Shown here piece by piece: positions 8,628-18,013 of a DNA stretch of 64,000 nt. Under the pieces are notes generated by a model. The model ran no database searches, had not been told where the DNA came from, and was given only the letters and a program-made list of their open reading frames with translations. The position numbers were made by a program, and so were the translations under genes. Numbering within the stretch: position 1 is the stretch's first letter; the number at the start of each line of letters is the position of its first letter. This DNA is from Thermosaccharophagus gerlachensis (GTDB lineage Bacteria > Armatimonadota > Fervidibacteria > Fervidibacterales > Thermosaccharophagaceae). The stretch is from the NCBI GenBank assembly GCA_041538025.1, contig JBGOEV010000001.1, positions 88,823 to 152,822 on the forward strand. Reading direction: 5' to 3'.

Positions 8628-9644
8628 ATGGGATTTGATGCACGGCTTACAAGGCGGATTTTGATTGTGCGTTTAAGTTCGCTTGGCGATGTGCTCTCTG
8701 CAACTCCAGCTGCTCAAGCAATTAGGGAAGCCATCCCCGATGCCCACATTGGTTGGGTTGTTGAAAGAAGATGTGCACCACTGCTTGAAGGCAATCCATA
8801 CATCAACCGATTGCACACTTGGGACAGAACATTTTTTGGCTTGCTCAAGTTGATACGAGAGATACGCTCAGAGCGTTACGAATTAACCATTGACTTCCAA
8901 GGCTTACTCAAAAGTGCCATCATCACGCTCGCTTCAGGTGCAAGATATCGTGTTGGCTTTTCGGATGGCAGGGAAGGAGCAACATTAGCCTTAACACATA
9001 AAGTTGTAAAAGCGCCTTCTCTCCATCCGGCTGGCATGTCGCTTCAACTCTTAGAAGCTCTCGGAATAAATGCAGATGTTGAAAAGCACAGGATGCTTAT
9101 CCCGATAAGCGATGTAGAGCGCTGTAAGGTTGAGGAGTTAATGCGCTCACATGGGCTTTCTTCAAAAAGTTTTGTTGTCCTTGCACCAGCCACAAGATGG
9201 GCTCATAAACACTGGATTAATGAACGCTGGGCTAAGTTAGCCGAGGTTGTTTACGAAAGATGGCATATGAGCAGTGTTCTCATCGGTAGCGAGGGTGACT
9301 TGTCTTTGCTCAAATACATCGCAAACAGGTGTGCTTCGCCAATACACATGTTTGCTGGTTTGGTATCATTGCGCGAATGTGCCTATCTCGTTGGGCAAGC
9401 AAGCGCTCTTATCGGGGTTGATTCATTCCCTGCCCATGTCGGCTATGCTATGGGAATCCCAACCCTCATACTTTACGGACCGACGAGCTCGCTTAAGTGG
9501 CGGATGGCAAAGGGTGTGCATATCATTGAACACAACCTTTCATGTCGCCCTTGCTATAGACACCCAAAGTGCAATGGGATGCCAACCTGCATGCAGATGA
9601 TAACGGTTGATGAGGTTATAAAAGCTCTTGAGGGCGTGCTGTAG
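8628..9644 (+). CDS. Glycosyltransferase family 9 (heptosyltransferase-like)
   Basis: GT9 enzymes add ADP-heptose or similar sugars to lipopolysaccharide or glycoprotein acceptors at the inner membrane. The N-terminal ILIVRLSSLGDVLSATPA motif, the FVVLAPATRWAHKHW segment and ALIGVDSFPAHVGYAMGIPTLILYGPT near the C-terminus are family hallmarks, and the length of about 338 residues is normal. The start is uncertain: GTG (8625) and ATG (8628) are adjacent and neither has a strong binding site. Acceptor and donor are unknown. Its position after pilBTC could mean pilin or surface glycosylation, but that is inference. Confidence 0.85.
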   Translation: MGFDARLTRRILIVRLSSLGDVLSATPAAQAIREAIPDAHIGWVVERRCAPLLEGNPYINRLHTWDRTFFGLLKLIREIRSERYELTIDFQGLLKSAIITLASGARYRVGFSDGREGATLALTHKVVKAPSLHPAGMSLQLLEALGINADVEKHRMLIPISDVERCKVEELMRSHGLSSKSFVVLAPATRWAHKHWINERWAKLAEVVYERWHMSSVLIGSEGDLSLLKYIANRCASPIHMFAGLVSLRECAYLVGQASALIGVDSFPAHVGYAMGIPTLILYGPTSSLKWRMAKGVHIIEHNLSCRPCYRHPKCNGMPTCMQMITVDEVIKALEGVL

Positions 9645-9659
9645 ATGTAAGGCTACTTT

Positions 9660-10226
9660 ATGGTGAGGTGCTTTTTGCGCATGCTTGAGGAGGATAAAAA
9701 CGGGTGCGGGAGCGCGAAGTTAAAAGAGAGGATAGCTCACGATCTTATCATAAGGCGCGTAAGGCAAGACGAATTAAACAAACTCGTCAGCGTATACCTT
9801 TCAGCATATGAAGGTCTTGAAGAGTATGCTTACACATCTGGGAGCGAAGTTAGAAGCTACTTGCGTTGGCTTTATCGTGGTGACCCTGACGGATTTTTCG
9901 TTGCCGAACTTGATGGCAAGGTAGTCGGCTTTGTAGCTGTGCACACAAATTGGTGGGATAAAAGGATTGGGCGCACCGCTGAGATACACGAACTTGTGGT
10001 GCACAAGAAATATCAACGCATAGGAATCGGGACAAAGCTTATGGAGTGCGCCATTGAACACGCAATTGAGAGCGGATGTAATTTTGTGAGCTTGTGGGTC
10101 GGGTCTAAAAACACAGTCGCAAGGGAATGGTATCGTAGGCTTGGTTTTGAAGAGGTTGGCGAAGGCTACTACTGGGTGCGGATGATAAAATGCTTAAGCA
10201 TCTCTCACCCTGAAAGAAACGATTAG
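9660..10226 (+). CDS. GNAT-family N-acetyltransferase
   Basis: An acetyl-CoA-dependent acetyltransferase of 188 residues. Beta strand 4 and the acetyl-CoA loop are clear (EIHELVVHKKYQRIGIGTKLME, with the Q/R-x-x-G-x-G/A pyrophosphate-binding pattern), followed by the WYRRLGFEEVG motif near the C-terminus, as in RimI-like enzymes. The first 30 or so residues are not conserved and the true start may be further in. The 3' end overlaps the convergent CsgG-like gene by four bases. Confidence 0.85.
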   Translation: MVRCFLRMLEEDKNGCGSAKLKERIAHDLIIRRVRQDELNKLVSVYLSAYEGLEEYAYTSGSEVRSYLRWLYRGDPDGFFVAELDGKVVGFVAVHTNWWDKRIGRTAEIHELVVHKKYQRIGIGTKLMECAIEHAIESGCNFVSLWVGSKNTVAREWYRRLGFEEVGEGYYWVRMIKCLSISHPERND

Positions 10227-12205
10227 TCATTCTCACCTTTTCCTTCGGGTTCCTTTTGCCCTTCAACTTCCTCTTCCTTTATCGGCGTTGGCTTCTCCTC
10301 CTCTATCGCTTTTGGCTTCGCTTCTTTTGCTGCCTCAGGCTTCTCTTCCTTTATTGCTTTAGGCTTCACTTCCTGTGGTATCCTCAACTTCACTATGTCT
10401 TGAGGTTTGATACTCATACCTTCTTCAAGCTCAACGATGACAGCCTTTGACATATCCTCCTTCACTTCTGTGATGCGGATTATGCCCACTGGTTCTTCAA
10501 TTGTTCTCTCGCCACGAGCTGTCTGGAAGCGCACCCTCCTTAGCACTACAAATTCGTCTCCAACTCTCACTCCCTCCCTCTCACCCATGTCAATGTAAAC
10601 GAACTTCTCCTCAACTGCTCCAACTTGTCCCTCCTTCTGAGTTACTTCAACGGGTTTAGCTATTGTTACCACTGGAGTTACTCTCGGGCGTGGCGCCCAT
10701 ATCATTTCTCCACGCAAAGCCTTGATTAGCTGTGCTATAGCGTTTGAGGATGCTGTTCTGTAGAGCGAGGTATCAAGCACCTGCCTTTCAACTTGTTCTG
10801 GTTGGATTGGAGGTGGCTCATGTGACTCAATAGGCATTGATGTGTGTATCGTTTGCTTACTTACGCCCTTCCCCTCAAAGCGACTGCTCCAGATGAGTCT
10901 TCCGGTGCGACCATCAAAGAGGCGAGCCTCAACAAATATGCTCACACTCTGTGTCCTCTCCGTTTTAACCCTCCATATACGCCTATCAGGGGCTGGGCTT
11001 GGCGAGCTTGTTAAGCCTTGGCTAATTACCGATATGGCATCAACGCCAGCTATGTGCCCAGCAATTAGAGCGTCACAGTTGTATTTCTCGCATAGCTGTC
11101 TTGCAACATCTGTCGGTATGTTACCGCTACGATATGCCTCCCAAGAGATAACGTCATCAAACATTTCCGGCTTGGCTATAACCAGCTCATCAACAATACC
11201 GGCTTTCCCGATAGCGTCAACAACTTGCTCGCCAAATTGCATCACATATAGTTTAATCGCCGGGGCTTCAGCGAAGGGAAACACAAGCAGTTTTTTAACA
11301 TGGCTCATATCAAGGTGAAGCATCAGGCGTGGTTCGCTCGGTATATCCTCCACCCTCTCGTAGAGTGAAACGAGGTGCTTTAAGAAGCGGTTGTTTGGTG
11401 AGTAGAAGAGTATGCGGTAGTAGTTGCCACCCTTGCTTGAACGCACAAGCACACTTTGGTTCTGCCGTAAGACATCAATTGGGAAAGGCAGTCTTGCCTT
11501 CAGAGTGCTTGGTATGGGTTGCTCACCGGTGAGGATGTAAACTTCCGTTTCGGTCATTAGCAGCCTTTCCACCTTCGGAAGCTTATCAATTGTTACCCAC
11601 ACAAAGTCAGCTTTTATTGTCTCACCAAATATTGAGATTGTTTCTTCATCTGCGTTTGTAACAACGACGAGCAGTGGCACTTGCCACACGCGTTGCATCT
11701 TTAGGTCGGTTATTTCACGTCCTTCAAGTTCACAGAGCTTTTGGATTGCTTCAAGTGCTGAGTTATGACTTGGAGCTGAGATAAGCACGCGGGCATATGG
11801 CTTGCGCTCAATAACTTTTACATCACCAGCTATGACCACATCCATGTCTCTAATAAGGCGTATGTCGTAGGGCAAAAGCTCACGGTGCTCAATCGGGAAG
11901 GTTTCTTTCGTCCAATCAATGATAAAGACGATGTGCTTCTGTGCGTTTATCAACTCGCTTATATGCTTATCAAGTTCCGAAAAGCTGAGGAAAGCTGTTT
12001 GGGCGCCTTCTGGTAACCTGCTACGGAACTCGTTGTATAGCGTAACTGAGTTAGATACGACGGTGACGTCGCCCTTCAAAAACTCAATCAGGGGACGCTT
12101 CGGTAAGAATGCGCGCCTTAATTGCGCGCTACTCACGCCACTAAGAAAAACCAAAACGACAAAACACAATACTATAGGTTTGAAGCGCCTTCCCACCTTT
12201 TTCAT
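10223..12205 (-). CDS. Exported CsgG/FlgT-like protein with charged repeat tail
   Basis: 660 residues with a clear signal peptide (basic start, PIVLCFVVLVFLSGVSSA, cleavage near residue 27). The middle (about 310-500) resembles CsgG-type periplasmic domains: FPF strand, LCEKYNCDALIAGHIAG, EARLFDGRTGRLIWSSRFEG. Near residue 560 is a FlgT-C-like small beta domain (VYIDMGEREGVRVGDEFVVLRR). The end is low-complexity Lys/Glu/Pro with repeats of the KPKAIKEE type. I infer an envelope protein involved in surface-structure biogenesis. The family assignment is by motif only, and the first 300 residues are unrecognised. Confidence 0.6.
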   Translation of the reverse strand: MKKVGRRFKPIVLCFVVLVFLSGVSSAQLRRAFLPKRPLIEFLKGDVTVVSNSVTLYNEFRSRLPEGAQTAFLSFSELDKHISELINAQKHIVFIIDWTKETFPIEHRELLPYDIRLIRDMDVVIAGDVKVIERKPYARVLISAPSHNSALEAIQKLCELEGREITDLKMQRVWQVPLLVVVTNADEETISIFGETIKADFVWVTIDKLPKVERLLMTETEVYILTGEQPIPSTLKARLPFPIDVLRQNQSVLVRSSKGGNYYRILFYSPNNRFLKHLVSLYERVEDIPSEPRLMLHLDMSHVKKLLVFPFAEAPAIKLYVMQFGEQVVDAIGKAGIVDELVIAKPEMFDDVISWEAYRSGNIPTDVARQLCEKYNCDALIAGHIAGVDAISVISQGLTSSPSPAPDRRIWRVKTERTQSVSIFVEARLFDGRTGRLIWSSRFEGKGVSKQTIHTSMPIESHEPPPIQPEQVERQVLDTSLYRTASSNAIAQLIKALRGEMIWAPRPRVTPVVTIAKPVEVTQKEGQVGAVEEKFVYIDMGEREGVRVGDEFVVLRRVRFQTARGERTIEEPVGIIRITEVKEDMSKAVIVELEEGMSIKPQDIVKLRIPQEVKPKAIKEEKPEAAKEAKPKAIEEEKPTPIKEEEVEGQKEPEGKGEND

Positions 12206-12264
12206 CCCTTAACAACCTCCCCTTTGTTTTGTTTCCATCAAGTGCCAACCACCACGTCATTTAA

Positions 12265-12294
12265 AGGTTAGCCTAAATAAGTTTCACATGTCAA
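12265..12294 (-). promoter_or_regulatory. Candidate promoter for the CsgG-like gene
   Basis: On the minus strand a perfect TTGACA (12289-12294) is followed after 18 bases by TAACCT (12265-12270), about 60 bases upstream of the start. The -10 is weak (3 of 6). Confidence 0.3.
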
Positions 12295-12321
12295 GCATGC
12301 TCGCGAGGACTTAGATTTGCA

Positions 12322-14460
12322 TTACCAACGCTGGCAAAGGCTTCCTATGCACATCTCTTTCCCAAAAGCTGTCTTGAAGCATCTGATCAAGCATCTGTTT
12401 GAGCAACCATTGCATTCAAATGTGCTTGCTATTGTCTCAAGGTTCGGTAGCTCAAAGCCTCTAAACGATGTTCTTGAAGGGATTGCCTCAGCTGCAAGGA
12501 GTGCAGCACCTATAGCTCCCATTACATTGAAGTGCTCTGGGACATAAACTTCGCATGTAAGCATTTCCTCAAATGCCTCTTTTATAGCGATGTTGGCTGC
12601 TACCCCACCACATAACACATAAGGCGGTTGGATGGCTCTTCCGGAAACTACATTGGTAAAGTAATTTCGCACAAGTGCATAGCATAGCCCAGCTATAAGC
12701 TCCTCAATTGGCTGTCCTGCTTGCTGGCGCAGTATTATATCGCTTTCAGCAAACACAGTGCATCTACCACCCACCTTTACTTTCCTCTTCGATCGCTTTG
12801 CCATCTCGCCGAACATTTCAACCGGTATTCCGAGGCGGGCAGCTTGGTGATCAAGGAACGCACCAGTGCCCGCAGCGCAAACCGTATTCATTGAGAAGCT
12901 CACAGGTATCCCGTCTTGGAGCAATATGAGCTTTGAATCTTGCCCACCTATTTCAAACACAGTTCTTGCATGTGGAATATAGTGTCTCACGGCAACAGCA
13001 TGGGTTGTAACTTCGTTTCGTATTAGGTCAGCGCCAACAAATGCTCCTATAAGTTCCCTCCCGCTACCAGTCACCCCTACCGAGATTACGTTGCCTTTGC
13101 ATTCCCTGCCGGCATCGGCAAGCATCTTACGAAGTGTTTCAACTGGGTTGCCGTATGTCCTTTCATATGCCTTGTAAATAACCGCCTTGCTGTCAGCATC
13201 AAGCATGACAACCTTTGCCGTGATTGAGCCAACATCAATCCCGAGCACTATGTCACGGTTGTTTGAACGATGTTGTGCTTTAACTCCTTGCTCCCTCTGC
13301 CTGCTGCGTATCGAGATGGACTTATATTTTTTGAAGGCAAGCGTATCAACGAAAGCCTCAATTCTCACTTTGACAGCGTCTGGTTGAGTGTGCTCATCAA
13401 AGGTTATGCTGCATATTGGTGGCAGCCCATATTTTTCTTTGAAGAAGTCAATTGCTCCTACTGCCGTCGCTTCTGGTGTGCACCCAAATACGCTCAAGTG
13501 AATGAGCCCGTCAACGCCCTTTTTGCGTGCCCTAAGAGCTGCTGAAACAGTGATGATGTCAGAACCTGTAACTCGTTGCCCGAGTATCCGCATAGCGTTC
13601 CTGTAGTTGCCACCGCCCCAGAGTTCTCCAAATGGGTTGATGAATGACCACCAATCCATAACCCAGACAATGCGCACACCAATTTGTGAAGTGAGGAAGC
13701 GCAAAAGGTCAAACACAGGGAAACTGCCAAGCATCGTCGTGTAGAAATCGCCAATGATGGAAACACTTATGTTAGCCTTGTTGTTAGCCTTATCTCCGCA
13801 CATTATCTCCTTCGCTTTGCTTACGGCTTTTTCGTAAGAGCTTGCTATCTCTACTTTTGACTTCGCTTTCAACAACTCGTCGTATGCCTCCTTCAAGATG
13901 TTCATAGCACCATCATAATCGCTCGTGAGGTGCAAGTTCTCAACGACAAATTCGTATAACTTAGCATACGCTTTGACTTTCTCAAGCCCTTCAATGATAA
14001 GCTTGATAAGGTTATGGAGCATTACACTTTTGTTTGAAAGCCTACAGAGTAGCTTTGCTTCCTTCAGCAGAGATGCAAATGCAGTGCGAAACATCACTGT
14101 TGGGTTGATGTTAACTATTAGCCATTTCACTTCATTTCCAAGGGAACTCTCAATCATTGGCTTCATCGTTGTGGCTGTAGCATGCCCAAGCATGCATGTC
14201 CCGTGTCCTCCCGGCACGATGAGCAACTGCCCACCGCTTTTGACTCCGATGAGCAAGTCAGCAAGTATAAGCCTAAGATCATAACACCAGTAATCAAACC
14301 CACACTCCTTTGCCACATCCACAGTTTGTCTGTTAGGTGGTTTTGGTGGGATAACATCAAGATCAATACCTTGCGCTATGTGATGCCATAGCAGGCTGTA
14401 TTCACGCATATAAGCGATGTAAGCCTTTACCGATGCATCCGAACCCAGTCTCACTTCCAC
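12322..14460 (-). CDS. CoA-dehydratase activase-like protein with permuted domains
   Basis: 712 residues. The C-terminal half (about 400-660) is an ASKHA ATPase of the BadF/BadG/BcrA/BcrD activase family: VLGIDVGSITAKVVML, GVTGSGRELIGA, EIGGQDSKLI, NTVCAAGTGAFLDHQA and CGGVAANIAI. The Cys in CAAGTG is the ligand that bridges a [4Fe-4S] cluster between two subunits in known activases. The N-terminal half resembles the 2-hydroxyacyl-CoA dehydratase D-component/DUF2229 fold. A Cys-rich tail (CNGCSNRC, later CIGSLC) may bind metal. In the usual large fusions the activase comes first; here it comes second. No dehydratase operon is nearby. The substrate is unknown. Confidence 0.75.
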   Translation of the reverse strand: MEVRLGSDASVKAYIAYMREYSLLWHHIAQGIDLDVIPPKPPNRQTVDVAKECGFDYWCYDLRLILADLLIGVKSGGQLLIVPGGHGTCMLGHATATTMKPMIESSLGNEVKWLIVNINPTVMFRTAFASLLKEAKLLCRLSNKSVMLHNLIKLIIEGLEKVKAYAKLYEFVVENLHLTSDYDGAMNILKEAYDELLKAKSKVEIASSYEKAVSKAKEIMCGDKANNKANISVSIIGDFYTTMLGSFPVFDLLRFLTSQIGVRIVWVMDWWSFINPFGELWGGGNYRNAMRILGQRVTGSDIITVSAALRARKKGVDGLIHLSVFGCTPEATAVGAIDFFKEKYGLPPICSITFDEHTQPDAVKVRIEAFVDTLAFKKYKSISIRSRQREQGVKAQHRSNNRDIVLGIDVGSITAKVVMLDADSKAVIYKAYERTYGNPVETLRKMLADAGRECKGNVISVGVTGSGRELIGAFVGADLIRNEVTTHAVAVRHYIPHARTVFEIGGQDSKLILLQDGIPVSFSMNTVCAAGTGAFLDHQAARLGIPVEMFGEMAKRSKRKVKVGGRCTVFAESDIILRQQAGQPIEELIAGLCYALVRNYFTNVVSGRAIQPPYVLCGGVAANIAIKEAFEEMLTCEVYVPEHFNVMGAIGAALLAAEAIPSRTSFRGFELPNLETIASTFECNGCSNRCLIRCFKTAFGKEMCIGSLCQRW

Positions 14461-14474
14461 CTCACCAATTGATA

Positions 14475-14502
14475 TTGTATCAAGGCTACGTATGGCTATA
14501 CT
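14475..14502 (+). promoter_or_regulatory. Candidate promoter for the oxidoreductase gene
   Basis: TTGTAT (14475-14480) and TATACT (14497-14502) are 16 bases apart in the divergent intergenic region. This would place transcription start near 14509, which supports the ATG at 14564 over an upstream ATG at 14492. Confidence 0.25.
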
Positions 14503-14563
14503 TGAAAGTGAGCAGTATGTGCGTGTTACATCAATTCAGCTTGTAAGCAGTGAGGTGGTCGTG

Positions 14564-15472
14564 ATGGGCGAGATACGCGTTGGGATAGTTGATGTGGATT
14601 CAACGCATGCTATTGAGTTCACTAAGCGACTCAATCACATCGGTATAGATGAAGAGCAATGGGTAGACGGTGCTAAGGTGATCTGTTTTTGGGCAGGTCG
14701 TTCAGCCATCCGCACCGATGAGGAAGTGAACAAGTTCGCTGCAATCATGAGGGAAGAGCTTGGTGTTAAACAGGTTTATGACCTGAAAGAGATGCTCACA
14801 ATGATAGATGCCGTCATGATTGAATCTGTTGATGGGAGTGTCCATTACGAGAGAGCGCTCCCGTTCATTGAGGCATGCATCCCAACATTCATAGACAAGC
14901 CGTTTACATGCTCACTTGAGCAAGCAAAAAAGTTAGCTGAATTGGCGGAGCGAAAGAATGTGCCGATCTTCACATCTTCGTCACTGCGCTATGCCCTTGA
15001 AGTGCAGCATTTAAAGGAGCGGGAAGAAGAGTTTGGTAAAGTCAATGGTGTAGAGGCATACAGTCCAGCACCATATCACGAACGCAACCCAGGTTTGTTC
15101 CACTACGGCATTCATGCGGTTGAGACACTTTATGCACTCATGGGAAAAGGCTGTGAAAAGGTTTGGTGTATATGGCACGAAAATGCTGAGGTAGTTGTTG
15201 GAGCATGGTCAGATGGGCGTATTGGTGCTATAAGAGGCATTAGAACCGGCGCGCTTGGATATGGCTTCACGGCTTTTTGTGAGCGCAAAATATACTCCAC
15301 AACCATTGATACGCGTTTCATTTACCGTGAGCTACTTAAGCGCGTTGTTGAAATGTTCCAAACAAGGAAGCCACCCATTGATATTTCTGAGAGCTTGGAG
15401 ATTGTTGCCTTTATTGAGACTGCGATCCGTTCCAAGCATTGCGGCGGTGTGCCTCAACCAGTTGTAGTGTGA
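14564..15472 (+). CDS. Gfo/Idh/MocA-like NAD(P)-dependent oxidoreductase
   Basis: About 302 residues. The N-terminal Rossmann segment is IRVGIVDVDSTHAIEF, and FIDKPFTCSLEQAKKLAELAE matches the E/D-K-P signature of Gfo/Idh/MocA sugar dehydrogenases; the C-terminal half is the alpha/beta substrate domain. The nucleotide-binding Gly motif is atypical (VDVDST instead of GxGxxG), so cofactor binding may differ. Start chosen at ATG 14564 with TGAGGTGG upstream. With the isomerases at 16.7-19.1 kb it suggests carbohydrate metabolism, but the substrate is not visible. Confidence 0.75.
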   Translation: MGEIRVGIVDVDSTHAIEFTKRLNHIGIDEEQWVDGAKVICFWAGRSAIRTDEEVNKFAAIMREELGVKQVYDLKEMLTMIDAVMIESVDGSVHYERALPFIEACIPTFIDKPFTCSLEQAKKLAELAERKNVPIFTSSSLRYALEVQHLKEREEEFGKVNGVEAYSPAPYHERNPGLFHYGIHAVETLYALMGKGCEKVWCIWHENAEVVVGAWSDGRIGAIRGIRTGALGYGFTAFCERKIYSTTIDTRFIYRELLKRVVEMFQTRKPPIDISESLEIVAFIETAIRSKHCGGVPQPVVV

Positions 15473-15516
15473 TGTTCTTTGGAGATTTTTTGTAACCCTA
15501 ACGAGGAGGTGCTTTC

Positions 15517-16707
15517 ATGCGTATTATCCTCTACACAGGAAAAGGTGGTGTAGGAAAAACAACCATAAGCGCAGCGACAGCTCTTCTCTGTGCAGAGCTT
15601 GGCTATAAGACTTTGGTTATGAGCACCGATCCAGCTCATTCGCTATCTGATTCCTTTGATATGCCACTTGGAGGTAAGCCAGTTAAGATACATGAAAGTT
15701 TATGGGGCATGGAGATAGACCCATTCATTGAGATTGAGGAGAACTGGGCAGCAGCGAAAGATTACCTGACGGCTCTTTTTAGTTCTCAAGGCTTAGATGA
15801 AGTTGCAGCAGAGGAACTCGCTATCTTACCAGGGATGGATGAGCTGTTCAGCCTGCTGAAGGTGAAAAGCTTTTATGAGAGCGGTGAGTTTGATGTGCTC
15901 ATCGTTGATTGTGCTCCAACTGGAGCAACAATCCGTTTGCTCAATTTCCCCGAAGTCCTACAGTGGTATATGAGGAAGCTCTTTCCGGTTGAGAGGTATG
16001 TTGTGAGCACAATACGAAAGTTTAAGCGAGAGATCTTTTCGGTCCCGTTGCCTGATGAAGCAGTGTTTGAAACAGTCCAACGCGTCTATTCAAATGTGGA
16101 CGAGATGCGTGATATCCTCCTTAACTCCAAGGTCACAACGATAAGACTTGTGCTCAACCCCGAGAAGATGGTTATCCAAGAGACGAGGCGAGCATACACT
16201 TACCTCAACCTGTTTGGTTTCCACACCGATGCCATAATCGCAAATAAAGTTTTGCCCGAGGAAGTGACCGATGCTTACTTCAACGAATGGAAGAAAGCAC
16301 AGCAGGGTTATTTAGAGGAAGTGGAAACATCGTTTCCGAACTTACCGATTTTCAAAGTGCAGTTTTACGAGCACGAAGTTGTTGGGCTTGAAAGACTGCA
16401 CAGGATGGCTCACGATATATTTGGCGATGAAGACCCAACGCGTATCTTCGGTGTTGATGAACCGATGCAAGTGGTGAAGGAGAAAAATATTTACAAGCTC
16501 ATCCTGAGCTTACCCTTCACAACGCGAAGGGACATTGAGCTTTATCAGAAGGGAGACGAGCTGATAGTGAAGGTGGGTAACTTCAAACGCAATCTTATTC
16601 TTCCAATGACGCTTGCTCGCCTTGAAGCAGCTGGTGCAAAGTTTGTTGAAGGAAAACTACACATACACTTCGTTAGTAAAAGCAAGAAGCGCGATGAAGT
16701 TGGTTGA
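15517..16707 (+). CDS. ArsA/Get3-family ATPase with HSP20-like C-terminal domain
   Basis: 396 residues with a deviant Walker A box GKGGVGKTT at residues 8-16, the switch-like STDPAHSLSD, and DCAPTGATIRLLNFPE corresponding to the DTAPTGHTLR motif of ArsA/Get3. It is a single-ATPase-domain form. The last 75 residues (about 318-390) form a small beta-rich domain typical of the HSP20-like tail of bacterial and chloroplast relatives. Family roles are arsenite extrusion or tail-anchored protein targeting. No arsB, arsC or arsR gene is nearby, so a chaperone-like role is more likely. Strong AACGAGGAGG binding site. Confidence 0.9.
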   Translation: MRIILYTGKGGVGKTTISAATALLCAELGYKTLVMSTDPAHSLSDSFDMPLGGKPVKIHESLWGMEIDPFIEIEENWAAAKDYLTALFSSQGLDEVAAEELAILPGMDELFSLLKVKSFYESGEFDVLIVDCAPTGATIRLLNFPEVLQWYMRKLFPVERYVVSTIRKFKREIFSVPLPDEAVFETVQRVYSNVDEMRDILLNSKVTTIRLVLNPEKMVIQETRRAYTYLNLFGFHTDAIIANKVLPEEVTDAYFNEWKKAQQGYLEEVETSFPNLPIFKVQFYEHEVVGLERLHRMAHDIFGDEDPTRIFGVDEPMQVVKEKNIYKLILSLPFTTRRDIELYQKGDELIVKVGNFKRNLILPMTLARLEAAGAKFVEGKLHIHFVSKSKKRDEVG

Positions 16708-16728
16708 ATTCACCTGCGCTGTAAATAA

Positions 16729-17952
16729 TCAGGCGCCAAGCCCTCCAGCACCTTTCCTGATGCCTCTCTCTTTCTCTATCTTTTGCTGATAGCCGCTCTC
16801 CCTATAGGCTGTAATTGGGTCAAGCGGCACATCCATCTCCTCACGCACAACCATTAGAAGCGGAGTTACATCGGTGTTAAAAGCTTCTTGAAGAATTTGT
16901 TCAGCCATTACAACATCGCAACTTTCCTGAACCTCCATGAGTTTTTCTCTCGGTATCAAAAGTGCTTTTGCATATGCAGTGTGGATGTTAACGACGGTCT
17001 GGATCATCTCTTCAATCTTCGGTTTAATGTTTGCTGCTTGGTCAATCATGTATGCGAACTCCATCCCTTCTTCTTCAGCTGTAATGAGCTCTTTGAAGAT
17101 GAGGAAAAGTTCGTAAGGGTTAATCGAGCCAGCTGTGAGGTCGTCGTCAGCATACTTCCTGTTGTTGAAATGGAAGCCACCGAGTTTCCGTTCATCAATT
17201 AGGAATGCAACTATATGTTCGATGTTTGTGCCATGTGGGTGGTGCCCAAGGTCAACGAGCACTTTTGCTTTTTCACCGCACTTTTGAGAGAGCACATAAG
17301 CCATGCCCCAATCTGCGATGTCGGTGTGATAAAACGCTGGTTCAAAGAACTTATATTCAATCAGCATTACCATGTCCTCAGGTAGTGCATTGGATACCTC
17401 AATTAGGCATTCCGTCATGCGCTGTTTCCTTCTTCGAAAATCATCCTGCCCAGGGTGGTTTGTTCCATCGGCAAACCATAAGCTTAAGACTTTTGAACCC
17501 ACCTTCTTTGCTATCTCAATTGAGTCAAGGATGTGTTGGACAGCTCTTCTCCTAATGTTTGCATCAGGGTTGGCTATGCTACCGAATTTATAGCATTGGT
17601 CTTGAAACACATTCGGGTTAACAGCACCAATGCTTATACCCAATTCCTGTGCATATTCTTTAACTCCATCCACCTTGCCGTCAGGGAAATCCCAAAGAAC
17701 GTGCACTGCCACTGATGGTGCTATTCCAGTCAACTTATGGACTTGAGCAGCGTCCTCAAGCTTCTCGTAAATAGTAACAGCTGCACCAGGCTGATAGAAG
17801 ACGCCGAAGCGAGTTCCAGAGTCAGCATAAGCCCATGATGGCGTTTCAACTTTGAATGACTTCAACTTTTTCTTCACCCACTCAACATCAACTCCAATTT
17901 CAAAAAGCCTCTCTGCAAGCAATTTGTATTCTTCCTTATACCGCCGAAGCAT
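16729..17952 (-). CDS. rhaI: L-rhamnose isomerase (RhaI type)
   Basis: A 407-residue TIM-barrel sugar isomerase resembling the Pseudomonas stutzeri-type L-rhamnose isomerase, which interconverts L-rhamnose and L-rhamnulose with Mn2+. Supporting segments are AVHVLWDFPDG, LSLWFADGTNHPGQDDFRRR, MLIEYKFFEPAFYHTD (metal Glu), VLVDLGHHPHGTN (metal Asp and His) and GGFHFNNRKYADDDLTAGS. The ATG has AAATGGAGGTGAAG upstream. The epimerase gene just upstream on the same strand makes a small catabolic operon plausible. Some RhaI enzymes are promiscuous aldose isomerases, so specificity is inferred. Confidence 0.85.
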   Translation of the reverse strand: MLRRYKEEYKLLAERLFEIGVDVEWVKKKLKSFKVETPSWAYADSGTRFGVFYQPGAAVTIYEKLEDAAQVHKLTGIAPSVAVHVLWDFPDGKVDGVKEYAQELGISIGAVNPNVFQDQCYKFGSIANPDANIRRRAVQHILDSIEIAKKVGSKVLSLWFADGTNHPGQDDFRRRKQRMTECLIEVSNALPEDMVMLIEYKFFEPAFYHTDIADWGMAYVLSQKCGEKAKVLVDLGHHPHGTNIEHIVAFLIDERKLGGFHFNNRKYADDDLTAGSINPYELFLIFKELITAEEEGMEFAYMIDQAANIKPKIEEMIQTVVNIHTAYAKALLIPREKLMEVQESCDVVMAEQILQEAFNTDVTPLLMVVREEMDVPLDPITAYRESGYQQKIEKERGIRKGAGGLGA

Positions 17953-18013
17953 TTCTCTTCACCTCCATTTCAATTTGCTTCGGCTAATGGAACGAACTTT
18001 TCAAGAACAAATT

